Positions 13,101-23,852 of a stretch of DNA of 64,000 nucleotides are shown in pieces. Position numbers and translations under genes: made by a program. Position 1 is the stretch's first letter. Each line of letters begins with the position of its first letter. Under the pieces are notes generated by a model. That model saw only the letters and a program-made list of their open reading frames with translations, was not told where the DNA came from and made no database searches. This stretch comes from Rhizoclosmatium globosum (Eukaryota > Chytridiomycota > Chytridiomycetes > Chytridiales > Chytriomycetaceae). The stretch is from the NCBI GenBank assembly GCA_002104985.1, contig MCGO01000155.1:24953-88952 (forward strand), written 5' to 3'.

Positions 13101-16100
13101 TGGTTTCGACGACTCAGATGACTCTAACTCTGACTCTGACCCTGACTTGGACTTGGGTGTGGTGGACTTGGAGGTGGACTCGGACTCAGCTTCGGACATG
13201 GACTCTGTTGGTGGACTGGAGGAGTTGCTGAATGGAATCTCAAGTTTGAATATGGACAGCTTTGATGCAGTCAATCTTTTTGAATTGGAGCAAAACCTGG
13301 CAGATCTGGATCTTGCGTATGGCACTGCTCCGTTCATATCAGCTGCTGGAAAAGGCAAAGGAGCAAAGAAAGCAAAAGAGTCAAAACCGGCCAAAAAATC
13401 AGTGAAAGTGAAAGCAGCAACAGCGAAATCAGCGAAAGGGAAAGGAAAGAGAGCAGTGGAGGATGATGATGCGGATGATGTTGAAGAGGATCCTCCTTCG
13501 GATCCAGTACCAATGGTGAGTTTAGCAAAATGTTTCTCGTCATGATTCTAACCACAGTATTATTGTTTCGTAATAGGAGCCTTTGTCTCTTACCCGCGTC
13601 AAAGTACCTCGAGGTTCCATCTATGTTGATGCCAGCACATCATTTATTCCCAACACCCTGAGGCCACGCTACCGCCTGTTTGCTCGTGCTTATGATAGAT
13701 TCTTGAGTACCTCACGATCGCTACTTAGTTGTCAAGCCTTTTTGGATACTATTGACAGTATGACCATCCATGAAGCTCTGGCCTCTTTTGAATCTCAGTT
13801 TGGGTTCATTCATCCGGCCGGGCCTGCCTTGATTGCAATTCGTAATCGCATTATTTCCGTGCGCAGACACAATGTTGAAAACAATCTGGAGGGTGAAACG
13901 CAGTTCAGTATAGTACCTCAACTGTACAAGTGTCCTCAGGGTATGATTGATGGATTGGATCACTGCAGCTGTTTCACAGGGGACTGGAGCTACAGTATCA
14001 ATCAAGCAACTTTTAATGTACTTCAAGAGACCCATGCTGCCACTGTATTCCCTCTGAGTGGAAGTTCTGAACAGTTGAGGAAGGAGTTGGTGTCTCGAAG
14101 GCAAAACGTTGTTCCAACTGTTGTGTTTATCTTGTCGCTGAATCGGTTAGTTCTCTTTCTTACAGTAGAATTGTTGGAGTTGACGCATTTTGATTTATAG
14201 GTATCTGTTCTGTCCAAAGATACTCCTGGACGTTGGTGTGTGTGCTGAACCAGTTCTGGGAAACAAGGTTGCCAATGTTGAGGCTATTCACGAAGCCATG
14301 TACAAAGTGACTTTGGCGCTTTTAGTCAAAGCTGGTGCCGCTTCTTTGATGGATGAAGCAGAAGTCGATGTTGGTGAAGATGGTATAGGTATTGGCGGTT
14401 TTGGTGTTGCTGGTGTTGGTGTTGGTGTTGGTGCTGGTGCTGGTGCTGAACCTGGAACTGGTGTTGGTATTGGTGTTGGTGCTGGTGGGAGTGGGAGTGG
14501 GAGAGGAAGCGGGAGTGATGGCATGGAACGTCTTGTTGCAGACGAAGGATTCACGGCTGTTGGCAGTGGGAAACCTGGGATTCTCGGAGGGTCATCCAAT
14601 GTACTTGGAGGTGGTGGGGTCAGAGATGTTGGCAGAACATCCAATGTACTTGGTGGGGGAAGACAAGAAAGACAAAGTAGCTCTGTGTTTGGAAGCTGGC
14701 CTCAACGTCCTCGACCAGACAGCAGCGAAGCTTGGAAGAAGGAGCACTTCATACTAATGGACAAATTGCAGAATCAAGATTATCGACTTGCGGAGGTATT
14801 TACCGAACAACACTTCTTGGTATGATGTTTCATTTTTGTTTGTCATACTCATTTCAACACTTAGAATGGCTTCTGTCCACTGTGTCAAACTTCTCACCAA
14901 AAGTCAAGTGACGCGGCAACGTTGGCTGCGTTTGAAGCCCACTTGTTGGCTCAACATTTTCATCGACCTGCTTCGTCACGGCCTACTGTTCCTTCGAGAG
15001 GATCGTACACAGATGCCAATCTTTTCAACATCCATCTTGCTCGACTTATTTCAAACTCACCCAAAGCTGGATCACAGGTTTGTTTTGAATCTTGCCAATT
15101 TTATATTTTACTTACGTGGTGGTTCTGTTGTAGGACGATACTTGTCCTGTCTGCCTTCAAGATGGATATTGTCAAGACTTGATACGACACATGATTGAGT
15201 GACACCCAAACTATGATCCAGCTGTTACCGCTGTTCCTACTGTTCCTACTGTTCCTACTGCTCCCGTCGCTCCCGTAGCCCCCGTAGCCCCTGTTGTACC
15301 TGTCGCTCCCTTAGCCCTCGTTGCACCCGTTGCACCCGTTGCTCCTGATTCTCCCGTTGCTCCCGTTGCTCCCGTTGCTCCCGTTGCTCCTGTTGCTCCT
15401 GATTCTCCGGCTCTGGCTGATCCAACTACTACTGTCACTCCATCCACAAGTACCAACTCAGTTGTGAATCGACAATTGGTGGCTGGTTCTGACGCCTCTC
15501 GCTGTGTCACGTTGCTTGGGATTATGGACGCTCGTCTAGTAAACCAGGCCTTCGAAATGGGATCAAGTCACGTGTATTCAGTCAATCATCCAGCAACAGC
15601 AGCCCACTCTATGCGTCCAGGCAGTTATCCAATTTGGATCAAGACCAACGATGGAAAACAGTTGAAACCTCCACGGACAGCCATGACAAATCGGGAGCTT
15701 AAACTTCATGACTTTATTGTTCTTCGCCAACTGGCTGCTACCTGGCAGGCGTTCACAAATGGTGATCCGACTGACCTTGACATGTCTAACGTATATCACG
15801 CCGTGAAGAATCAAGACGTTTCTCAAAGCTATGGTCCGTACTTGGCGCACCGACTTGATTTCGCAGCAGCCAATAAATCCAAGCTGAGTGACAAGGAGGC
15901 AATAGAGTTGTTTGGTGCAGTTCAGCAGTACAACAAGAAGGGCGGGATCAAGAATGTGACTGGGGTTATTGTGGAAACACTGCACTGGACAAACAGTGCA
16001 CGTTTATTGAACACCCCCATTCATCAACACCGAGTCCAAGTTGCTCAGGACAACCAGCACCGTCTTGATCTTCAAGTTGATGCAGTTGGAAACGTTGTTG

Positions 16101-19100
16101 TTGGTGGTGTTGACGTTTTGCACGATAATGAAGACGTTGAGATGGGAGAGGCACATGGTGAGTGATTGTTGTTGAACCACGTATCAAAACTTACAATTTG
16201 AAAAGGATTGGGAGAGTGTCAGCTATTCATTAATGCCACTCCAATCAGTCCCGCATTTTTTCTCCAGTCTTCTGAAAACTACACAGAGCTGATGGACTTG
16301 AGCAAACTAATGTTGATTGGACTTTCTTTGCTCAACAAGAAGGTTGTTGGTCGCAGCCTCAAAGTACAAAAGAATGGTATGCATCACGTATTCCAATCAG
16401 CGTTGACGTTACTGAACGGGCTTGCTGACAATGGCCCAACGGTTACAAATGGAGAATGGTGTTCTGGGTCTGTCTTGTTCAAACACTATTCGAAAGCACC
16501 TGATTTCACCAAAGAACCAATGACGTTTTCAGGAGCTACGGAGCTTGGTGTTGTGTTCTTCAAGAATAAGGATTCAAAGATATCTCATGTATGTTTTTTC
16601 CACTTCTTTACAAGAATTAAAACTGAGCATTGAACAATAGATTCTACCTTTGTTTCAAGTGCTGGCTACAACTTCTTTCAATCCCACCAGGAATCAACCT
16701 GTCTCTGCCAAAATCAAAGTGCTGGGCCTTCACTCAATTCTTATGGGCGAGACTGTGGTTCTTCGGGATTTCCGATATCAAACAACTCATTTGCTCCACG
16801 TGGGGAAAGAGTCACATCAAAGACTGTATTCCATTTCTCAGTCATTCATAAGACCTGACACCAACGAAACCCAAGTCTATCTTTGGAATGAACTTATTTC
16901 TCCAGCTTGGAATGATACTCTTCGACGTGTTCGAGGCCACTCTGTTGCTGTTGGAATCCAAAACTTTGTTGCTGGCTTGGTACATGAACAGCCTGCCTCT
17001 CTTGTTTCTGTGTCTGGCAGTCAAGACAATGCCTCTGTGTACCGAAACAACTTCAATACAGTCATAAGGAAGCTCTTATCTCGTCACCCAAAGTTCAAGA
17101 ATTCCAACAATCTTGTTTTGAACGCTGCCATCGCAACCCACTTTGGTCGTGGTCGGGTCGCACAACCCATGTCGTCTCCACTGTCTATCTCGAAGCTTGG
17201 ATATGCAAACATGCGCGCAGTAGTCCAAAGGTGGTTAAAGCTGGAAGAAACTCTGCCGTATATGGAGCGACGTTTTGAAGGTGGCGCGCAGCTGACTCTT
17301 GATTTTGTCCTAAATCAAAGAGTTCAAGAGCGCTTTGATGATGATGACTGGGATTTTGTATTTCCTCAGCACAACTTTCCGAATCTGACACTTCAAACCA
17401 ATATTCTTCCTTCTGATTCCAAAGTCTTGAACATCCGTCCAGTTGTTGTTTCCTTGGATGGATCCAAGTTTACTTTCAAACTGGATACAAAGGAGCCCAC
17501 ATGTCTGGTACTGTGCCTTCACAACGAGTTCCGCAACTGGGCGAGGTTCCGCGTAACTGGTCCAACAATAATCAATACGAGGCTTTGTTTCTGCCGCTTT
17601 TCAAACAGAACAAGACTGGAGATTCTGAGACTGAGAGTGACAAGACCAAGAGTGATGGCCCCATTGAGATTGAAGAAGTTCAAGTCTTGGTATAATATTT
17701 AACGTATGGAACCTTAATGTAATCTCTAACCCAAATACCTAGAAACAACCTCGTCGCAAGATTGATACTTCAATCTTTGAACTAGACAACAAAAAGATAA
17801 AACAAATGGCTCCCAAAGTGATCAAGATTCTCAAAGAAGAGCAGGAACGTCAGCTGAAACAAGCATTTGTGAATCGCCGCAACCTTGCTGATGATGCAAC
17901 CCAAGAACAAATTGATCTTGCGTAAGTGTTCTTTTACTTCAACGTTGTCATCAAAGAACTGACCTTTCTGGGTTTAGGGACATGACTGCTGCACAAGCAG
18001 ACATGATACTTGAGCGGAAAAGGATGACGGTTGACAAGAAAGACCACGAACAGCATTTCTTGAATACATATGTAGCTTATGGTATGTTTCTCAGATAACT
18101 TTATACTCCTCTTTGTTTTTCTCATTTCATCACTTTTGCTGAATAGGAACGGTTCCAAATGAAGCTGAAAGACAGTCGCTCAAAGCTTACGTGGACCTTT
18201 CAACCTTGATCTTTGACACTGTCCACGTGCTTACTCCTGGAACCATCAATTTGTTCAACAAGTTGCATGCAGCCGCTGTAAACATCAGACTTCAAAATGG
18301 CCCGCCTGAAGATCAGAATCAATATCCAGTGCATCACAGAATATTATCGTTTCTAGACTCTCCAACATTCAAAAGAAACCAGAGCCCTGAGATTGAGAAT
18401 AATCGTCTATCTGTTGGTCAGCAACCTCAGCATCTTCTTGAGATTCTACGCGACCTGTTCGGAGATAAAAATTCAAACCCACTGAGAATTCTGTTTGATA
18501 TTGTTGTCGAACTTGATGGTCTCAAACAGTCAAAGTCGAGTTCTTGGGATCGAATGATTATCTTGGCCATGTTGTTGGGAGCAGCAAATACCAGTGAATC
18601 GCTTCAAGTTTGGGAAGAAGAAATGAATGATGGAGCTGTTGGGTTCATCACCGATTCTGGACAGTATTGGTACTATCCTACAGACCACTCTGCCAAACAG
18701 CTCGCGCTCTTAAGGACTGCTGTCGTTACTCAACTTTTGGATCCAGAATCTGGCTTCAACATCCCCAACAAGGAACATTACCTTGCAGTGTACTTGAAGG
18801 ACTCTAGCATCTCAGCGTTGAAATTGAGTCTGAGCATCTGGCTTGAAGATGACTTGAAGAGAGAAAAGAAGGCTGCAAAGGTGGCTGAAGCAGACAGTAG
18901 TGACAATGAAGAAAGTCTTCAGGGTGAGGATAATGAGGATTACATTCCACGCCAACAGAACACAAGTGAAGATACATCTGGAGAGGTTGTTTATCGAGTT
19001 CGACTTGCACCAGGTGTTGGTCAAGCTCTTCCAGTCCAAAATCTTCATGATGCTGCTCAAAGTTTCTCAGATCTCTTGTTTAATCGGTTCCCTGATTCCA

Positions 19101-22100
19101 AAGTCCCATTGACTGATGCAGAACTTGGTACCACTAGAGCCATGGATGTGATTATTGAAACTGGCCCGTTCAGTATGGTTGATGGGTTTCTGGTTGGTGC
19201 TGATCATCAAGTGACTCTGAATTCTTTGAGTCCACATGAACTTTCCATCTATCAGTATGTCATGAATTTACCTGCCTACCAACTGGACGAGGAAATCGAT
19301 GAAACTATACAGTCGCAGAATAATATTGAGCGTTACAGGCATCTGGCAATCATCACTGGAGTTCGGCCTGCTGTCGGAGGCAACTTTTACGCCAAGGCTC
19401 TTTCCCAGTTTCTGGATGCTCTTGTTGTTTCATTTGTCATTAAGCCCGTGAAAGAAATTGATGTTGAAATACCTGTTGGAGTTGGAGTTGGACTTGGAGT
19501 TGGAGGTGGAGTTGGAGTTCAAATGGAAGAGGGAGTGGATGAAGAAGACAAAGCCCCAGAGGACAACTCCCAGCTAACTCTTGCTCAACTAAGAACCTTG
19601 TTCAAGACCTCCATTCTTCAATATATCCAGCCTGTTCAGTGGGGCTTGTGTCTGGAAACTGGAACACGATTAGTATCTTCAAAGGCATATGTCAACATCA
19701 CACATTTATGCCGAGATGATCTTGTAAACTTGTTCACTGATATATTTAAGCTGAGCAAGAGCAAGTATTTGTTGTTTGGGAATGAAGGATACTTGGAAAA
19801 CAAGGTCGGTGAACAGCTCAATAACACAGGTGTTGTGCAGGGTGCGTTCAAAGGCGCTATTGCGAGATACAAGACATGGACTACAACTGGCCTGAAATTT
19901 GGTAATCTTCTTTCCTTTCTTTGACATCATGTCTTTCATTGCGCTTTCCTAATCCAACACATTCAACCAGGAAAATCATTCCATGACCAGTTCAGCCACT
20001 CAAATCGTCGATATCTCTCAGTTGATGGTCACACCATATTTCCCAGACTGCCTGACTCACAAGTTCGTGGGATGCAGTCTGCTGTCTTTGATCAAAACAA
20101 ACAAACAGCTGCACACACTGAGGGCTATTTCCTTGATTCTTGTGATGAACCCACCAGAGACATTCCATGGCCGCCTAACTTCCCTTCTGTCAATTTGCAT
20201 TACTTGAACTTGATGCGTCTGGCTTTAGAAAAAGGAGGTCCACTCTGTCAGAGACTTGTTGTTCATCCACTGGGATTCAAGATATTTGCGAGTGCAAGGA
20301 ATGTCATTCACCTTTGTCTGACAAAGAACTCCACGATTAACTTCCCGACTTCCAAGAATGAATTCGTGACGTATAGGCCAGGTGCAATCAGTATTACGTA
20401 TGACAGGGAAACTGGAATCTTCAAATCAATGCTGCCGCTTCAAACTCACCACATGAACACCCATGAATTAGGACAGATTACAAAACATTATTCATACAAC
20501 AACGCCCCTCGACGGTATCCAACAACAACACCCGCAGTCAACCGCAATTCCATTGATGTCATCTTTAATGAAGTCCAAGAGTTATTGTCAGATTCTTTGA
20601 AAGAGATGGCTGAGACACGAAAATACTATGCTGCAAATCCATCAAACTTGAAGGCACGCGAGGAATATCGGCATGCATCGCACTTGGTTCGGTACATTCG
20701 AAATCGAATTCAGAATGAATGTTCTGCAAAGCACCGCCGCAAACTGGAAGATGCCATGACTGTTTATGCTCGTCAACACAACTTTGGTTCGTTTCGTTAC
20801 GACTGTGTCAAATTGGGCGCAGTACATGCTGAAGATACGGAATTATTCAAATCTCGGATGGGATCCTTCCACAGTCCTGATGTTTGGATCACAAATCCAT
20901 CAGAAGCTGTTCAGTCTGCGTTTCGGAATGCGTTTGGAACATCTCGTTTATTGTTGAGCAGTGATCCAGGTGGAAGAACAGTGGAAACGCAGATGGCGAG
21001 TACAGGCCATGTTGTTCAGATTGGAGTCGGATTTGAAGCAGTGATTTGTCGTCTTCAGAAACGCATCAGCACTCTTCAATCGTTTCGAGACAGGGCCATT
21101 GATCAAATTGACACTGTGATAGTGCTACGGAGTCGTGTTGCCGCTGCTGAATTAGATCTTGTTCAATACGCTTCTGGTGATCAAGTTGTGGCAAAAGAAA
21201 CATTGCGACTGGAAAATCTTGTACTTGCAGCAGAACAGGAGTTGGAGGCTAGGTTGAAGGAGCTTCGCGCGTCAGCAAGAATGGTTCGTAAACCAACTCC
21301 TGGCCCAGATGACATGAATCTGGTGGACAAGGAAAATGATGTTCTGGATGAAGTGGGGAGAGTGGATAAGGAGTTGAAAAAGATGCGAAATGAATTCAAT
21401 GTTACCTTTGATGGAGGTGGTGTTGGAGGAGGTGGTGGAGATGACACCAACCTTTTGTCGCGCCTGCTCAAGAACGCACAGGACAAATTGAACAAGTACG
21501 CTCAACGAGTTCGTCGATCTGCTGCAGAATGGAATTCTGGTGCCGACTCATATGCCACATCGGACTTCAACTCCAAAACTACAAACAAGAAAGTGACTTC
21601 TGGGAAGGATGGTATTCCAAGTGAGTGTGATTGATCACTTAATTTTGAATCTAACCTCTTTTATCTTAGAATGGGTCAAGACTGTCCTCTCATATGCGGC
21701 CCATGCTTCCATCAGGAAACAAACTACAGTAATGGCGTACAAAAAGTCGGAAAATGACGGTGCATTCTTTAATCCTGGTGGACCTGCCTGGCATATACCC
21801 ACAATGAAGAGAGTCATGGCCAAAGAATTTGATCACCAGTTTCCTCTTGTTGGTAGAGTTGGAAAGATCAAGGCTGTAGTCATAGTGACTGAGGTAAGAG
21901 TCTCATGCATTTTACTTTATTTAACCTGTTCACTGTTCACTAGATTGGGTCAACAATCATGTGCTTTTGTGGCCGCATCTCTCGAATCGGGAAGGCAAAG
22001 ACGTTCAAGTGTTCGAATCCACGGTGCAGTGGTCGTGCAATATGTTCACGTGATAGTCTCACCTTTCGTCTCCCACGCGACATCAAAAGCGGCTTATTCA

Positions 22101-22519
22101 TTGAGAATCTAACGTGGGCAATTGCGTTGATGCGGGTTCATCACCACATTCGAGGTGGTGGGACGGGAGGTGCCGAAAACAATGATGGCAACGGCGATCC
22201 AGGAGGTGGAGGACCGGGTGGAGGAAGGAGAGGAGGAGGGAGTGGTGGAGTCAGACGGGAAGGCGGAGGACAAAGTGGTGGCAACAACAACAAACCTCCT
22301 CCGGCAAAGAAACAGCGTATTGTTAAAGGGCGTTTGGAATATGTTGCAGTGGAGGAGGTGGAGAGGGAAGGGAGATTGGACGAAGGTGGGATTGGTTCCA
22401 CTTCGAGGCAGGCTGAGGATCACTACGGAGGATCTCAGCAAATGGACAACAAATCCACACACTTTCCTATCTTGCAATTGGCCTCCCGTGGAGCTGCTGG
22501 ACACGGTAGCGACGTATAG
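10113..22519 (+). CDS. Giant Fanzor/TnpB-like RuvC nuclease with ubiquitin-like domains and zinc fingers
   Basis: One reading frame of about 3,750 residues can be followed through about 20 short GT-AG introns (first exons 10113-10176, 10233-10384, 10448-11105, 11153-11629, 11685-12176). N-terminus: hydrophobic, about 75 residues, then a basic helix. Ubiquitin-like segments lie near residues 232-290 and, more clearly, 553-615 ([37 protein letters not shown]). Acidic, Lys-rich and Gly/Val-rich low-complexity stretches follow, then two C2H2-like fingers (14872-14960; 15143-15205) and a Val/Ala/Pro repeat. The C-terminal 500 residues match the TnpB/Fanzor plan: Asp in SSDPGGRT (codon 20963), Glu in VTEIGST (21892), a C4 ribbon ([12 protein letters not shown]), Asp in CSRD (22052), then an NLS-like PPAKKQR. 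TnpB and Fanzor proteins are RNA-guided DNA nucleases; that activity here is inference. Problems: in-frame TGA at 15200-15202 and a frame change near 17500. A fusion of neighbouring genes is possible. Confidence 0.7.
14395..14515 (+). repeat. Gly/Val/Ala-coding minisatellite in the giant nuclease gene
   Basis: Tandem GGTGTTGGTGTTGGTGCT-type hexamers coding for GVGVGAGAG. They remain in frame and lie between two conserved blocks. A similar GTTGGA repeat occurs at 19478-19520 in the same gene. Confidence 0.8.
15215..15415 (+). repeat. Val/Ala/Pro-coding tandem repeat
   Basis: GTTGCTCCC-type 9-mers coding for repeated VAP units (with PTVPT units at the start), immediately downstream of the in-frame TGA at 15200. 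The pyrimidine-rich sequence could alternatively be the 3' part of an intron running from a GTGACA donor at 15199 to an AG at 15450, which would restore the frame and skip the stop. Confidence 0.6.
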
Positions 22520-22540
22520 CTGATGTAAGTGTTTTTTATT
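22398..22540 (-). repeat. Dispersed repeat overlapping the 3' end of the giant nuclease gene
   Basis: Read on the minus strand, this begins ACTTACATCAGCTATACG and runs to AGCCTGCCTCGAAGT. It matches 36320-36452 over about 130 bp and 53352-53430 over about 78 bp, with few differences. It encodes (on +) the last about 40 residues and stop codon of the giant nuclease. On minus it follows directly on the truncated P450, after an A-rich AATAAAAAA run. On + its outer border is a perfect GTAAGT splice-donor-like sequence. Confidence 0.75.
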
Positions 22541-23643
22541 TTACTGTCATTTTGCTCATTTGCTTTAGCGTCCATTGGATAGCGATGGAGACCGTGTCAA
22601 TGGTGCCGGCAGTAAGGTTGTTGAGCATATCACGCAGGGCCGAGGGTGATACGGTAGAAGCAAGAGAGGGGTTGTGAATGATAAGCTCCATAATGCTGGC
22701 ACCGTGATTGTCGTCCGTGTCTAACTTTTCGTCGACTTTTCCGTATTTTTCACGGGACATTTTCATGAGACGCTCAATCAAGGCGTTACCAGTTTGACGG
22801 ACTCGTTTCGCTTCATTGATGTGAGCATTAGGCAGCCACTTGAGCCATGGAAAAAACGCGCATTTGTCCGTGGCAGCGCCTGCCAACTCAAAGACCTTGT
22901 CTGTATTTTCAAGGAAGGTTGCACACACTTTGTCACCGACGTGATCAATTGATAGGCCAAAGCAAATGAGCAAAATGACAGAAAAGTTGAAGCGATCAAG
23001 TTGAGATTTCAAGTCCGCGTTTAAGTCCACGTGCTTGGCACCAAGTTGGTTCACAAGCGACTTCAGAAACACAAAGGTTTCAGCCTCAAGAACAGCACTT
23101 TGTTTAGCGAGGGCAGAGCGGGACAGCGAAAGCTGCACGAGTTTGCGGAAGGATTTAAAGTTAGGATTTGAGTGGTGGGTGAGTGTCGGAAGGCCGCCAA
23201 GGATAATGTTGCCAAGAACCATGTCCTGTGGCCTGTCATTGAATGCGGGAATAGTTACGAGGTCTCTCTGCAGGTAGTTTGGTAATTAAGTGAGATGCAT
23301 CAGACACAAGTTATCCACAAGACATCCAACAACAACAATAACAAACCAGGACAAATGGATCCGAGACAACAAGAACGCGTTTCACACCAAGGCGTATCGT
23401 AAACACGGGGCCATACCGCTCGCGCCAGGCCTTGAACGCCACGTGTGGAAGATCACCGAGATCAGAGTAGTTTCCATCGAGCGAGAACGGGAACGTGAAC
23501 AACGGCGGACTAGGACCCGGTGGCAGCTTCGTGCTACTACTACTGCCATTCATGCAATTCATGCCATTCAGAAACATGAATGCTGCGACTAAGCCCGCGC
23601 CAACGAGCGTGATGAGTGTAAAAGCACTTTCAAGCGTGTCCAT
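22536..23643 (-). pseudogene. Cytochrome P450, truncated after helix I
   Basis: N-terminal half of a microsomal cytochrome P450. It has a membrane anchor (LITLVGAGLVAAFMFLN), the proline-rich hinge (KLPPGPSPP near residue 40), an intron near 23361-23280, and conserved core sequence up to the helix-I oxygen-binding motif AGTIDTVS near 22600. The frame stops 16 residues later in LKQMSKMTVK. The K-helix ExxR motif and the haem-binding Cys loop are absent from the window, so no haem can be held. The break coincides with the dispersed repeat and the 3' end of the giant nuclease gene. The natural reading is a P450 gene cut by insertion or rearrangement of that element. Confidence 0.75.
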
Positions 23644-23852
23644 ACTATTTTTAGATGTGCCAGGAGCAGGATTGATTTGATTGGTTGTTTAAACTTTAGT
23701 ACTAGTACTGTATTTTTCCTGAAGGAAGACTCAAAAAAAACCCCTCCTCCCCCCAAACCGACCAATAATACAGTAGTGACCCATGGGGTTTTCAAACGAC
23801 CCCCACAGGTACATAATCGATAAAAAAGAATAAAAAGAAAAACCCAACAAAA

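Noticed and set aside
15211..15510. Collagen-like GATGATGAT protein on the minus strand
   Set aside because: Mirror of the VAP-coding repeat on the plus strand; no supporting flanks.
22109..22504. Ser/Pro-rich minus-strand frame opposite the end of the giant nuclease
   Set aside because: Antisense of the Gly-rich tail, with no homology.
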